NCBI RefSeq assembly: GCF_001907245.1
Contig: NZ_MQSU01000001.1
Span: forward strand, 513,826-577,825
Length of the DNA stretch: 64,000 bases
Direction of reading: 5' to 3'
From: Boudabousia liubingyangii
Lineage (GTDB): Bacteria; Actinomycetota; Actinomycetes; Actinomycetales; Actinomycetaceae
This document shows positions 1-8,433 of the stretch, piece by piece. Position 1 is the stretch's first letter; every line of letters starts with the position of its first letter. The translations under genes and the position numbers were made by a program. The notes beneath the pieces are model-generated. The model searched no databases and was not told the DNA's origin. It was given only the letters and a program-made list of their open reading frames with translations.

Positions 1-1
1 G

Positions 2-253
2 GTCGAGGTCGTAAATAACGGTACCGGCACTTCTGCCCGCATTCCGGGCGTTCAGGTAGCCGGTAAGACCGGCACGGCCCAGAGTGGCCGAGGCAGTTCG
101 CACGCGTGGTTTACCGGTTTCGCCCCGGCTGACGCCCCGCAGTTGGCAGTAGCTGTCGTCCTGGAAGCTAAAGACAACGAATACCTAACCGGTGGTCCGG
201 ATGCTGGTCCGATTGCCGCAAAGATCTTGAAAGCAGGCTTAAATGAAAATTGA
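2..253 (+). CDS. Penicillin-binding protein (PbpA/FtsI-type transpeptidase), C-terminal end
   Basis: This is the last 83 residues of a gene that begins before the window. The fragment carries the transpeptidase KTGT box (fragment residues 22-25, in AGKTGTAQ), followed by HAWFTGFAP and a VAVVLE strand, as in class B penicillin-binding proteins that cross-link peptidoglycan outside the membrane. The stop overlaps the start of the following kinase gene by 11 bases, so the two are translationally coupled. In actinobacteria a PBP (pbpA) commonly precedes pknA and pknB, which supports the call. The N-terminal domains cannot be seen. Confidence 0.88.
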   Translation, partial: VEVVNNGTGTSARIPGVQVAGKTGTAQSGRGSSHAWFTGFAPADAPQLAVAVVLEAKDNEYLTGGPDAGPIAAKILKAGLNEN

Positions 254-1967
254 GCAAGGCCGGATTTTTGGCGGTAAATACCGACTTGAGTCACTGATTG
301 CGATCGGTGGCATGGGCGAAGTCTGGGAAGCTAGGAATCTTGAAACTAAAGAACGGGTAGCCATTAAGGTCCTACGTGATGACCTTGCCGGCCAGTCCCA
401 ATTCCTTGAGCGGCTAGAAATTGAGGCCGCTAACGCCCGCAAGATGGAACACCCGAACCTGGCTGCAGTACTTGATTCGGGCACTGACGGTCAGACCGGC
501 TGGTTGGTCATGGAACTGGTTCCGGGCTTCCCCCTCACTGACTATCTTGAGGGCGGCCAGACCCTAGAAGTCGGCCAACTATTGCCGATCCTCTACCAGT
601 GCGCCTTGGCTCTAACGGCCGTGCATTCAGCGAATGTGGTGCACCGGGATATTAAGCCGGGCAATATCCTGATTCGTCCTGACGGGGTTGTGAAACTTAC
701 CGATTTTGGAATTTCTAGGTCCGATTCTCAGGTGGATCTGACGGCCGCCGGAATGGTAATGGGCACGGCCCAGTACCTACCCCCGGAACAGGCTAAGGGT
801 AATATTGCTACCCCCTCGGGGGATCTATACGGCTTGGGCATCATTGCCTATGAGGCTCTGGTGGGGAAGCGTCCCTTTACTGGTTCCACCCAGGTTGATA
901 TTGCAATTGCGCACGTGAACCAGAAGGTTCCGCCACTGCCGGATTCCATTCCGCCGCTCATGCGCACCCTGGTTATGTCACTGCTGAATAAGGAACCGGT
1001 GAACCGTCCCCCGGATGCGGCTGCTTTTGCCCGCCAGGTTGCCTACGTAGCTGACCAATTGCAGTTCCCCATTGAACCTTTGCCGCTGGGCAAGCCGCGT
1101 CCCAGTGAGTCCGCTAAGCTCACGCCTACCGATATGGTGCCCCAGGTTTCGGGGGAACCCGCCGCTAAGGCGGAGCCTACCGCTACCAGTTTGCCGATCG
1201 TGCAGGCGCAGGTGGCCGCGGCGGATGAAATCCCCAGTCGGGTTCGTCTGCGGGAAGAAGCAGAACAAAATGCGGATCCCGAAAATACCGTTGCTGAGCC
1301 GCTGACAGACGCTAGCTCCCAGTCGGAAGCTGCGGACCTTGCAGAGGCGATTAATGAGAGCCAGATTGAGGCGCTCTCGGCAGCGGCGGCAGTAGCGAAC
1401 GAGGTAGAACCCGAACTTCCGATTGAAGTCTCACCTCCACCGCTACCTCCTACCGCCCAAGCCCAAACCGAGCCAACCGCAGGCGCTCCCACCCAGGCTG
1501 GTCACCCGCTAACCGAACCGGAAGTAACCGTCACCGATACTGACCCCCAGGGCCCTGTCGCGGTACCGGAATCGGCAAGCGAAGCGCCCTCGGAACCTGA
1601 AGCTGACACCCAGAAAGCCCAGCCGGTCGACCATTTCGGTCCGGCCTTGGATATTTCCCAGTGGGATAGCTATTCGGCGACCTTCACCCAGGCGATCGCC
1701 ATTCCGGAAGCGAACAGCGTCGATGAAAGCGGGGCTACCTCGTATCATCAGCGTGAAAACTGGGAGTGGTCGGACCTCTTTAAACGTGCTGGGAAGCCCG
1801 AAGTTTCCCTTTTCCAGCAGGCTCCCGTCTGGGTGCTGCTAGTCTTGTTGTTAGCCTTAGTAGTGCTTTCTGTACTAATTCAGGGCGTAATCTGGAAGGC
1901 GACCGGTAGTCCGGTTACCCAAGGAATGGAAGGAACATCATGGTTGATGCAAACTCTCGTCGTCTAG
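243..1967 (+). CDS. pknA: Membrane Ser/Thr protein kinase, PknA-like
   Basis: A Hanks-type kinase domain fills about residues 12-270: glycine loop GGMGEVWEA, catalytic Lys42 in VAIKV, catalytic loop HRDIKPGN at 134-141, and DFG at 154-156. A long low-complexity linker rich in Pro, Glu and Ala follows (about 280-525), then one membrane helix (about 529-551) and a tail of only 23 residues outside the cell. There are no PASTA domains, which separates it from its neighbour. PknA and PknB in actinobacteria phosphorylate cell-division and wall-synthesis proteins. It sits between a PBP and PknB with overlapping ends on both sides, so it is part of one operon. Confidence 0.85.
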   Translation: MKIEQGRIFGGKYRLESLIAIGGMGEVWEARNLETKERVAIKVLRDDLAGQSQFLERLEIEAANARKMEHPNLAAVLDSGTDGQTGWLVMELVPGFPLTDYLEGGQTLEVGQLLPILYQCALALTAVHSANVVHRDIKPGNILIRPDGVVKLTDFGISRSDSQVDLTAAGMVMGTAQYLPPEQAKGNIATPSGDLYGLGIIAYEALVGKRPFTGSTQVDIAIAHVNQKVPPLPDSIPPLMRTLVMSLLNKEPVNRPPDAAAFARQVAYVADQLQFPIEPLPLGKPRPSESAKLTPTDMVPQVSGEPAAKAEPTATSLPIVQAQVAAADEIPSRVRLREEAEQNADPENTVAEPLTDASSQSEAADLAEAINESQIEALSAAAAVANEVEPELPIEVSPPPLPPTAQAQTEPTAGAPTQAGHPLTEPEVTVTDTDPQGPVAVPESASEAPSEPEADTQKAQPVDHFGPALDISQWDSYSATFTQAIAIPEANSVDESGATSYHQRENWEWSDLFKRAGKPEVSLFQQAPVWVLLVLLLALVVLSVLIQGVIWKATGSPVTQGMEGTSWLMQTLVV

Positions 1968-3805
1968 CGGGCCGGTATGAGCTCCGCGGCCTGATTGGTC
2001 GTGGTGGCATGGCTGAAGTGCGACTAGGTTACGACACGCGTCTGTCTCGGGTCGTGGCAATTAAGATGCTGCGTACGGACCTGGCACGTGACCCGATCTT
2101 CCAGGAGCGTTTCCGTCGCGAAGCCCAGTCCGCGGCCTCGCTGAACCACCCCGCGATCGTTGCCGTCTATGACACTGGCGAAGAGTCCCTGACCGTACCT
2201 GATGGTTCCTCTGTCTCAGTTCCCTACATTGTCATGGAGTACGTCGAGGGCCATACCGTCCGCGACCTGCTACAAAGCGAAGAGCCCGTCCAGATTGACG
2301 AGGCCGTAGAGATCGTCGCGGGGGTACTTTCCGCCCTTGAATACTCTCACCATGAAGGTCTAGTTCACCGCGATATTAAGCCCGGTAACATCATGCTCAC
2401 CAACACGGGCAAGATTAAGGTGATGGACTTTGGGATTGCGCGGGCCCTGACTGATTCGCAGGCCACCATGACTCAGACTGATGCTGTGGTCGGCACTGCC
2501 CAGTACCTTTCCCCGGAGCAGGCTCAGGGTGAGCAGGTTGATGCTCGTTCCGATCTGTACTCAACCGGTTGTGTGCTCTTTGAACTTTTGACTGGTCGCC
2601 CGCCCTTCCGGGGGGATTCGGCCGTGGCGGTCGCCTACCAGCACGTTTCTGAACCACCGCCGGTGCCCTCTTCCTTGGCCAGTGATATTCCGGCCGCGCT
2701 AGATCATGTGGTTCTGCGTTCTTTAGCGAAGCGTCGCGATGATCGTTATTCTTCCGCGGCAGAAATGCGTGCAGATTTGATGCGTGCCGTTTCTGGTGGA
2801 GATGTGCCACCGGTGCCCGCAACTGCTTTTATTTCGACTCAGCGCGTTGATCCTTCTACCCAGACCACGACCCTGCCGCCGCTTCCCCCGGTGAATACTA
2901 CTTCGACTTTGCCGGTACAGAATTCGGTGCAGGGAACTGCAAGTACCGCTCAGTCTTTTGCACCGTCCACTAATACTGGGGGGCTGCCGACCATTGATAC
3001 CACTGATGAGAAACATGGTGTTGGTCCTTGGATTTACTTCCTGTTCGGTTCCTTAGTGGTGATCGCGTTGAGTATCGCGGCTTTCGTTTACTTCTCGAAG
3101 CCAGCTGATACTCCCCCGCCGACGGTGGCTACTGAAGAGGTAACTAAGCCGGTTCCGGATGTGGTTGGTAAGACCCAAGCCCAGGCGCGTTCAATCCTTA
3201 AGAATGCCGGTTTTGAGATGCGCTTGAATCCAGAAAGCGTCAACTCTGATGATATTCCGTCGGATTCGGTGGTTTCGATGGAACCTAAGTCGGGTTCAGA
3301 GCTCCAGCCGGGCGCAGTGGTCATGGTGACCCTTTCTAAGGGTCCGAAGCTCTTTGCTTTGCCGAATGTGGCCGGCCAGACTGCTCAGGATGCTGCTAAC
3401 CTGCTGAAGTCTCAGGGCTTGAAGGTTTCCACTAAGACCCAGGATGATCCGACCGTAGAGAAGGGCAATGTCATTGGGACGGAGCCGGCGATTGGCACAG
3501 AGCTAAAGGCTGGGGATACCGTCACCCTGCTGGTGGCTTCTGGTTATGTCACCATCCCGACCGATCTGGTTGGTCGTCCTGCTGCGGAAGCAGCTCAGAT
3601 GCTGCAGGAGTTGGGACTGTCCGTTAATCAGGCTGAAGTTGAGACCGCTGACGCGCAAGCTGGAACGGTGGTTTCAGTGAATCCGGTTGGTTCGGTTCCG
3701 ATTCGTTCCGGGGTCACCCTCACGGTAGCTAAGGCTCCGCCGGTGCTTGATCCCACCCCGCAGCCGGAAGAACCGCAGCCGGAAACTCCCGAGGGCGGTA
3801 ACTAG
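1940..3805 (+). CDS. pknB: PASTA-domain Ser/Thr protein kinase, PknB-like
   Basis: The N-terminal kinase domain (about residues 13-275) has GRGGMAEVRLG, VAIKML, HRDIKPGN and DFGIA. A single membrane helix lies near 363-386. Three PASTA repeats follow outside the cell (about 400-469, 470-538 and 539-605); each begins with a proline-containing strand such as VPDVVG. PASTA repeats bind peptidoglycan fragments or lipid II, linking wall status to phosphorylation of division proteins. The start overlaps the end of the preceding kinase by 28 bases and has an AAGGAAC ribosome site. The tail is rich in Pro and Glu. A strong hairpin terminator follows directly, so this ends the operon. Confidence 0.93.
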   Translation: MVDANSRRLAGRYELRGLIGRGGMAEVRLGYDTRLSRVVAIKMLRTDLARDPIFQERFRREAQSAASLNHPAIVAVYDTGEESLTVPDGSSVSVPYIVMEYVEGHTVRDLLQSEEPVQIDEAVEIVAGVLSALEYSHHEGLVHRDIKPGNIMLTNTGKIKVMDFGIARALTDSQATMTQTDAVVGTAQYLSPEQAQGEQVDARSDLYSTGCVLFELLTGRPPFRGDSAVAVAYQHVSEPPPVPSSLASDIPAALDHVVLRSLAKRRDDRYSSAAEMRADLMRAVSGGDVPPVPATAFISTQRVDPSTQTTTLPPLPPVNTTSTLPVQNSVQGTASTAQSFAPSTNTGGLPTIDTTDEKHGVGPWIYFLFGSLVVIALSIAAFVYFSKPADTPPPTVATEEVTKPVPDVVGKTQAQARSILKNAGFEMRLNPESVNSDDIPSDSVVSMEPKSGSELQPGAVVMVTLSKGPKLFALPNVAGQTAQDAANLLKSQGLKVSTKTQDDPTVEKGNVIGTEPAIGTELKAGDTVTLLVASGYVTIPTDLVGRPAAEAAQMLQELGLSVNQAEVETADAQAGTVVSVNPVGSVPIRSGVTLTVAKAPPVLDPTPQPEEPQPETPEGGN

Positions 3806-3811
3806 GCCTTT

Positions 3812-3854
3812 AAGTTGTGGCCCCCAGTAGTGTTACTGGGGGCCACAACTTTTT
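3812..3854 (+). terminator. Rho-independent terminator after pknB
   Basis: A perfect 18-base-pair stem (AAGTTGTGGCCCCCAGTA with its complement) and a short loop are followed by TTTTT. It begins seven bases after the pknB stop. The left arm starts with AA, so it could also work in the other direction. Confidence 0.92.
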
Positions 3855-3965
3855 AGTGCCTGGCTCTTGCTTCACTTAGTGTCTTTGTCCCCCGATAGAA
3901 AGTTTTCCACAGCCCTGTACACAACTGTGGAGAGTTACATGGATGTAACTTTCTTTCCAGAATAG

Positions 3966-4010
3966 AAAAATCCCCGTAACCACAGGTAATTCCTGTACTT
4001 ACGGGGATTT
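3966..4010 (-). terminator. Terminator of the ppiA-rhomboid operon
   Basis: The outer stem AAATCCCCGTAA pairs with TTACGGGGATTT, and an inner ACAGG/CCTGT stem closes the loop. Read on the minus strand, the hairpin is followed by a run of five T. It lies about 47 bases beyond the rhomboid stop. Confidence 0.8.
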
Positions 4011-4056
4011 CCACAAATTGTTTATAAGCGGGCGGTTCCAAAACCGTAGCTGGGCC

Positions 4057-4809
4057 TCAAATAATGAAGCTCTGATACATGTACCAGTGTCCAAAAATCA
4101 AGAGCGCAGTCAGGACCGTCGTGGCCGCAATCTGGTAGGTACGACGGACATTGGTTTGTTTCCATCGTGGCCACAGAACTACCGCCGTGTACAAAATGCC
4201 CGCCAGCGCCCCACCTAGGTGACCTTCCCATGAGATTCCAGGATAAATAATGCCGGAGACCACGTTAATGATCAGCAGTACTAGGATGGGTAGGACCTGG
4301 GTGTCTAGACGTCGATAAATGACCAAGAGGGCACCGAATAGGCCCATGATGGCGCCGGAGGCACCAGCGGTGTAGCTGGGTTGACTCCAGTGGTGCAACT
4401 GAGCGAATTCGACGAATACCGATGCACCTAGCGAGCAAAAGAGATAGAGCGCCAAGAAGTGGGTTGAACCCAGCATTTTTTCCAGCACGGTACCAACCAG
4501 GTAGAGGCAGTACATATTGAGCAGGATATGGGCTAACCCGAAGTGCATGAAGGCACTGGTTAATAGCCGCCAGGGTTCTAAGTAGGCCACGCCCGGGGCT
4601 AGCCAGAAAGGTTCTAGTGTATTAGGGGCAATGGCGTAAATAACCGCGAAAAAGAGGCAGATTCCCATAATGACCGTAGTCACGGGGGTCTCCCAAAGCT
4701 GGGTCAAAGCCGGGTGTCGCAGGCTATTGGGACGTCGAAAGTTCCCCTGCTGGTTAGCACCGGCAGGGGAACTTTCGTGATTAAAACTCGGATTATACGG
4801 AGTAGTCAA
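4057..4809 (-). CDS. Rhomboid family intramembrane serine protease
   Basis: This is a 250-residue protein with about six hydrophobic helices. The catalytic serine is visible in GASGAIMG (Ser151) and the catalytic histidine in GHLGG (His197), the dyad of rhomboid proteases, which cut other membrane proteins within the bilayer. The HFGLAHILLN segment (about 89-98) matches the conserved rhomboid region after helix 1. The first 40 residues are polar and cytoplasmic. It starts eight bases after the cyclophilin stop, so the two are co-transcribed, as in many actinobacteria. A perfect 15-base inverted repeat lies within the codons for about residues 11-25. The substrate is unknown. Confidence 0.9.
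   Translation of the reverse strand: MTTPYNPSFNHESSPAGANQQGNFRRPNSLRHPALTQLWETPVTTVIMGICLFFAVIYAIAPNTLEPFWLAPGVAYLEPWRLLTSAFMHFGLAHILLNMYCLYLVGTVLEKMLGSTHFLALYLFCSLGASVFVEFAQLHHWSQPSYTAGASGAIMGLFGALLVIYRRLDTQVLPILVLLIINVVSGIIYPGISWEGHLGGALAGILYTAVVLWPRWKQTNVRRTYQIAATTVLTALLIFGHWYMYQSFII
4736..4777. repeat. Perfect 15-bp inverted repeat inside the rhomboid 5' coding region
   Basis: CGAAAGTTCCCCTGC (4736-4750) is followed 12 bases later by its exact reverse complement (4763-4777). The loop can pair further (GGT with ACC). It looks like a terminator stem but has no T-run on either strand and lies inside an open gene, in the codons for the polar N-terminus. Confidence 0.85.
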
Positions 4810-4817
4810 GATTGGTT

Positions 4818-5336
4818 TCAGTCTTCGACTACAACGGTCTCGATGACTACATCCTCTAGGGGACGATCGCGACCATCGGTGGGGGTGGTAGCAATCTTAT
4901 CGACTACTGCCTTGGATTCTTCATCAGCTACGCGACCGAAAATCGTGTGACGACGGTTTAGGTGCGGGGTGGGTACCACGGTAATGAAGAACTGGGAACC
5001 GTTGGTGCCGGGGCCAGCGTTAGCCATGGCTAGTAGGTAGGGCTCACCGAAGGACAGTTCCGGGTGGAATTCGTCTTCGAAGCGGTATCCGGGGCCACCA
5101 ATACCGACGCCTAGGGGGTCGCCGCCCTGGATCATGAAGCCGTCGATGACACGGTGGAAGATGACGCCGTCGTATAGCGGAGCGGTGGTCTTTTCACCGG
5201 TGCCCGGGTGGGTCCATTCGCGCTTGCCAGTAGCTAGTTCCGTAAAGTTACGGACGGTTACCGGAGCGTGGTTTTCGAATAGTTCGAGGTTGATGTCGCC
5301 AAAATTGGTTTTTAGTGTTGCTTTCATACCTTCCAT
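4818..5336 (-). CDS. ppiA: Peptidyl-prolyl cis-trans isomerase, cyclophilin type
   Basis: The 172-residue cytoplasmic cyclophilin has the family's core motifs: [15 protein letters not shown], with the catalytic arginine and phenylalanine, and NGSQFFI. It speeds proline isomerisation during folding. The frame stays open upstream to 5408, but the extra residues do not resemble cyclophilins. The natural start is the ATG at 5336, or the ATG at 5327 three codons later. Neither has a well-spaced ribosome site: GGAAGG lies directly against the second ATG. A leaderless message from the first ATG is possible. It heads an operon with rhomboid and diverges from the helical membrane protein gene. Confidence 0.9.
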   Translation of the reverse strand: MEGMKATLKTNFGDINLELFENHAPVTVRNFTELATGKREWTHPGTGEKTTAPLYDGVIFHRVIDGFMIQGGDPLGVGIGGPGYRFEDEFHPELSFGEPYLLAMANAGPGTNGSQFFITVVPTPHLNRRHTIFGRVADEESKAVVDKIATTPTDGRDRPLEDVVIETVVVED

Positions 5337-5457
5337 AATGACAGTTTTATGTATTCTCTGCGCGGAAGTAAGGGAGAAAATCATGCGAAGCGAACATTTT
5401 AAAGGCACAATAGTGACATATCAGCTAAATTCAGAGCTGAATCGCAAAGGAGTGAAG

Positions 5458-6207
5458 ATGCTGAAAGAACTTTTGAAGTCAGTACGTAAGAATGACTTGG
5501 TTAAATCTGCCGAAAAGGCCGCCAAGCAGACCGCCCAGCAAGCTAAGCAGCTAGATACTGAAGCGCTAACTGAAAATGTTTCAGCTCTTGCTTCTCAGTT
5601 TGCCTCCAAGGCTACCGAGCTAGCCAGCCAGACCCGTGACTGGGCCGCTCCTCGTGCAGAGCAGGCTTGGAAAGAAACCGTTAAGGTTGCCGCCCCGAAG
5701 ATTGAAGCCGCTTCCAAGGCTGTTAAGCCCAAGGTTGATGCCGCTCATGAAAAGCTAGTCTCTGACTACCTACCTCGCGTCCAGAAGGCCATGGCTGATG
5801 CCGCTGCTGCCGCTCAGACCGACGCTCCCCTACGTGAGCGCGCTTCTGATGTTGCCGCTGCCGCTCAGAAGGCACTATCTGAGCCCGTCAAGAAGGGCCA
5901 CCCGGTTCTCAAGGGCCTAGGCCTAAGCCTACTAGCTGGCCTAGTTGGCGCTGCCGGTTACGTCCTCTGGCGTCGTAGCCAGCCCGTTGAAGATCCCTGG
6001 GCTGAAGAGTACTGGGCTGACCTAGAAGCTAAGACCGAAAACGTCGACTTCGCTGCCGCAGCTGAAAAGGCTGAAGAGGCTGCCGAAGAAGCAGTTGCCA
6101 ACATGGAACTTGACGATCCGAAGGAAGCTGTCAAGGACGCTGCTGAAGCTGTCGAAGACAAGGTCGAGGACGCTAAGGAAGCCGTTAAGGACGCTGTCGA
6201 AAAGTGA
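5458..6207 (+). CDS. Alanine/lysine-rich helical protein with one membrane segment
   Basis: I do not recognise a named family. The 249-residue protein starts at an ATG with a strong AAAGGAG site seven bases upstream; the frame is open further upstream but lacks support there. Residues about 1-145 are long amphipathic helices rich in Ala, Lys, Glu and Gln, resembling apolipoprotein or phasin repeats. One hydrophobic helix (LSLLAGLVGAAGYVLW, about 150-166) is followed by WRRSQPVEDPWAEEYW and a strongly acidic helical tail. Leucine is written almost wholly as CTA, as in other apparently highly expressed genes here. It may be a membrane-associated coiled-coil protein; its role is unknown. Confidence 0.75.
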   Translation: MLKELLKSVRKNDLVKSAEKAAKQTAQQAKQLDTEALTENVSALASQFASKATELASQTRDWAAPRAEQAWKETVKVAAPKIEAASKAVKPKVDAAHEKLVSDYLPRVQKAMADAAAAAQTDAPLRERASDVAAAAQKALSEPVKKGHPVLKGLGLSLLAGLVGAAGYVLWRRSQPVEDPWAEEYWADLEAKTENVDFAAAAEKAEEAAEEAVANMELDDPKEAVKDAAEAVEDKVEDAKEAVKDAVEK

Positions 6208-6238
6208 GTCCACACTTAGTCGACAAAAAGTAGTTACT

Positions 6239-6282
6239 TAAAGTTTTCCCCGCAACCAACATGGTTGCGGGGAAAACTTTTT
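6239..6282 (+). terminator. Rho-independent terminator
   Basis: A stem of about 18 pairs (AAGTTTTCCCCGCAACCA and its complement) closes a four-base ACAT loop and ends in a T-run. It lies 30 bases after the helical protein gene. Because the left arm begins with A residues it can also serve the convergent crgA. Confidence 0.92.
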
Positions 6283-6353
6283 ATCAAAATAAGGGGCGCA
6301 GGCTTCCTCGTCCTAAAACCTAAGGTTTAGGGGTGGGGCCTAAAAGCTAGCGT

Positions 6354-6632
6354 CTAGCGCCAACGTAGGACCATCATGAAGCCGGCCATCATGAAACCTA
6401 GGGCGATGGCCATGTTCCAGTTACCAATGCCGGGGACGGGGTAGCGAGCTCCGGATAGGTAGTAGACCATTAGCCACACTAGGCCAATGAGTCCTAGGGC
6501 AACGAATACTGGGGCCCACCAAGACGGGGTGGGTTTGATTCCGTCCGTCCAATGCGGAGCGATTTCAGTATCCTTTTCATGTACGTGCTTTACTTGCTTA
6601 CCGTCAATCTTGCGCTTACGGCTTTCCGGCAT
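6354..6632 (-). CDS. crgA: Cell division protein CrgA
   Basis: The 92-residue protein has a polar, basic N-terminus and two membrane helices (WWAPVFVALGLIGLVWLMVY and WNMAIALGFMMAGFMMVL) separated by a short loop, ending in LRWR. Length, two-helix layout and the conserved PSWWAP before helix 1 match CrgA. This actinobacterial divisome protein contacts FtsZ, FtsQ and the PBPs and helps place the septum. It faces the helical protein gene and diverges from the DUF881 gene. Its position next to sortase E, DUF881 and the PASTA kinase region is conserved in the phylum. Confidence 0.93.
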   Translation of the reverse strand: MPESRKRKIDGKQVKHVHEKDTEIAPHWTDGIKPTPSWWAPVFVALGLIGLVWLMVYYLSGARYPVPGIGNWNMAIALGFMMAGFMMVLRWR

Positions 6633-6772
6633 AGTGAAACTCCTCTATCGAGCCACGCGAAGGCAGACATGAAACTCACATGGGAACTATCCACACGCGC
6701 AGCCAAAGCATGACAAACTAAATAACGAGGAAATCTTACCAATATTGCGAATAAACTAAAAAAGGGGAATTT

Positions 6773-7483
6773 TTGGCACGTTCGGAAAAGCGTCGTCGTC
6801 GGCCCTCTTGGGTTTATGGCGGAACGGTAATCACCATGTTGATTGCCGGCCTGATTCTAGGTACCAGCGCCGTTAATTACGGCGGTGGCCGGCATGCCAC
6901 CGACCTGCGCACCCTCATCCACAATGAAGAACGCAGCGCCCTTGAAACTAAGCAAAGTAATGAAGCTTTGCGCAAAGAAATTAACGAACTAATCAATCAG
7001 CGCACGAATTTTGCTCAGAAGAATCAGGTCCCGGGGCTTGATCCCCTGTTGCCGGTTTCCGGACCCGGCCTAGTGATCTCAATGAGTGACTCGTCGAATG
7101 TACCCGTTGGTGAAAATGTCGATCTTAATGATTACGTGGTTCACCAGCAGGATATTGAGGGTGCCATGAATGCTCTTTGGGTGGGCGGTGCTGAAGCGAT
7201 GAGCGTCCAAGGCCACCGCGTGGTTTCCACCAGTCAGATCCGTTGCGTGGGTAACGTGATCTATGTGGATGGTGACGTGTATTCCCCTCCCTATGTGATT
7301 AAGGCGATTGGGGACCCGGTAGAACTTCGCAAAGCCGTAGATGAAGATGCTACGATGGAGGTCTTCAGGCAGTATGTAAAAGCCAAGCAGTTAGGTTTAA
7401 CGGTAACCACTGATTTGAACCTGAAATTGCCTGGTTCTGCTAAGCCCTTAATCAACACAGATATGAAAGCGGATAATCAATGA
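6773..7483 (+). CDS. DUF881 family membrane-anchored protein
   Basis: The start is TTG, preceded by AAGGGG five bases upstream. After a basic N-terminus (SEKRRRRPSW) there is one membrane helix (about 15-33), a short coiled coil rich in Glu, Lys and Asn (about 45-80), and the DUF881 domain, with PGLVISMSDSS and WVGGAEAMSVQGHR. DUF881 proteins are found next to crgA and sortase E in actinobacteria and beside division genes in firmicutes; their biochemical role is not established. The stop overlaps the sortase start by four bases (ATGA), so the two are coupled. Confidence 0.88.
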   Translation: MARSEKRRRRPSWVYGGTVITMLIAGLILGTSAVNYGGGRHATDLRTLIHNEERSALETKQSNEALRKEINELINQRTNFAQKNQVPGLDPLLPVSGPGLVISMSDSSNVPVGENVDLNDYVVHQQDIEGAMNALWVGGAEAMSVQGHRVVSTSQIRCVGNVIYVDGDVYSPPYVIKAIGDPVELRKAVDEDATMEVFRQYVKAKQLGLTVTTDLNLKLPGSAKPLINTDMKADNQ

Positions 7484-8241
7484 CCCCGACTCGTAGTGCT
7501 CACCGTAGGCAACGAACCGCCGGTCAAAAAATTCGTTATGCGATTTTGACGTTGATCGGTTTTATTGGCGAACTGTTAATCACCGCGTCCTTTGTGATTG
7601 GTATGTTTGCTATCTGGCAGCTTTACTGGACCACACTTGAGGTGGAAGCTGGCCGTGACCAGCAGGTCACCGTGTTCCAGGATTCCCTCCCGCCGGCTCC
7701 CAGTCATATTTCTAACGATATTCGCCATGATGCACCGCCAGAGGTTGGTAATGTTCCCGATGGCCAGGTGTTTGCAACCATGTACGTGCCACGTTGGAAC
7801 ATGATGCAGATTCCGATCGCTCAGGGTACCCAGCAGTACATTCTGGATCAGGCTTTTGCGGGCCACTATGATGGCAAGATTAAGACGGCCATGCCGGGCC
7901 AGTTGGGTAACTTCTCCGTGGCGGCTCACCGTCGTACTTACGGTAACTCTTTCCGTCGCATCCATGAGATCCAAGAGGGCGATCCGATCATTGTGGAAAC
8001 CAAGGATGCGTACTTGGTTTATAAGGCCACGAAGCATCAGATTGTGTTACCCAGTGATTCTGCGGTGATTGCGCCCGTGCCCGGCGATTGGGGGGCGGAG
8101 CCAAAGAAACGTCTAATGACTATGACCACCTGTGATCCGGAGTTCGGCAATAGTCACCGTTATATTCAGCATTTGCAGCTTGACCACTGGGTACCGCGTG
8201 AGAGTGGTATCCCCGTAGAGATGACTCAGGAGCTTAAGTAA
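7480..8241 (+). CDS. Class E sortase
   Basis: The 253-residue transpeptidase has an N-terminal membrane anchor (about 20-48) and an extracellular sortase fold. The catalytic His is in SVAAHRRTYG, the catalytic Cys in TMTTCDPEF, and the Arg downstream in NSHRYIQ. Class E enzymes are the housekeeping sortases of many high-GC actinobacteria. They attach surface proteins, and often the base of pili, to the wall. It is the only sortase in the window, so it is a candidate for anchoring the LPxSG/LPxTG proteins at 45-64 kb but is not the usual pilus-polymerising type. It is coupled to the DUF881 gene and is followed after two bases by a small membrane peptide gene. Confidence 0.92.
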   Translation: MTPTRSAHRRQRTAGQKIRYAILTLIGFIGELLITASFVIGMFAIWQLYWTTLEVEAGRDQQVTVFQDSLPPAPSHISNDIRHDAPPEVGNVPDGQVFATMYVPRWNMMQIPIAQGTQQYILDQAFAGHYDGKIKTAMPGQLGNFSVAAHRRTYGNSFRRIHEIQEGDPIIVETKDAYLVYKATKHQIVLPSDSAVIAPVPGDWGAEPKKRLMTMTTCDPEFGNSHRYIQHLQLDHWVPRESGIPVEMTQELK

Positions 8242-8243
8242 GT

Positions 8244-8402
8244 ATGTATTCTTGGTTTTTCCGTAAGGTACTTCCGGGGCCGACCTGGTTGCGTATTATC
8301 GAGTCCCTGTTTTTGATCTACATGATCACCCTGGTTTTGTTCCTGTGGGTTTACCCGTGGGTTAACGACTACTTTAAGCTGCAGGGTAATACGGTCGGCT
8401 AG
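8244..8402 (+). CDS. Small membrane protein downstream of sortase E (52 aa)
   Basis: An ATG two bases after the sortase stop opens 52 codons. The peptide starts MYSWFFRKVLPGPTW and has one hydrophobic helix (about residues 18-40, rich in Leu, Ile, Tyr and Trp), then a short polar tail ending LQGNTVG. The tight spacing and membrane helix make it a real gene. I recall similar short one-helix proteins in this position in other actinobacteria, but I cannot name a function. It may assist sortase or simply share its operon. Confidence 0.72.
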   Translation: MYSWFFRKVLPGPTWLRIIESLFLIYMITLVLFLWVYPWVNDYFKLQGNTVG

Positions 8403-8433
8403 TTACCGTTTTATGCCACCTGTGAGCGTCTTT

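Noticed and set aside
3853..4041. 62-codon open frame between pknB and rhomboid, minus strand
   Set aside because: It spans two terminators, has no ribosome site and no protein-like composition.
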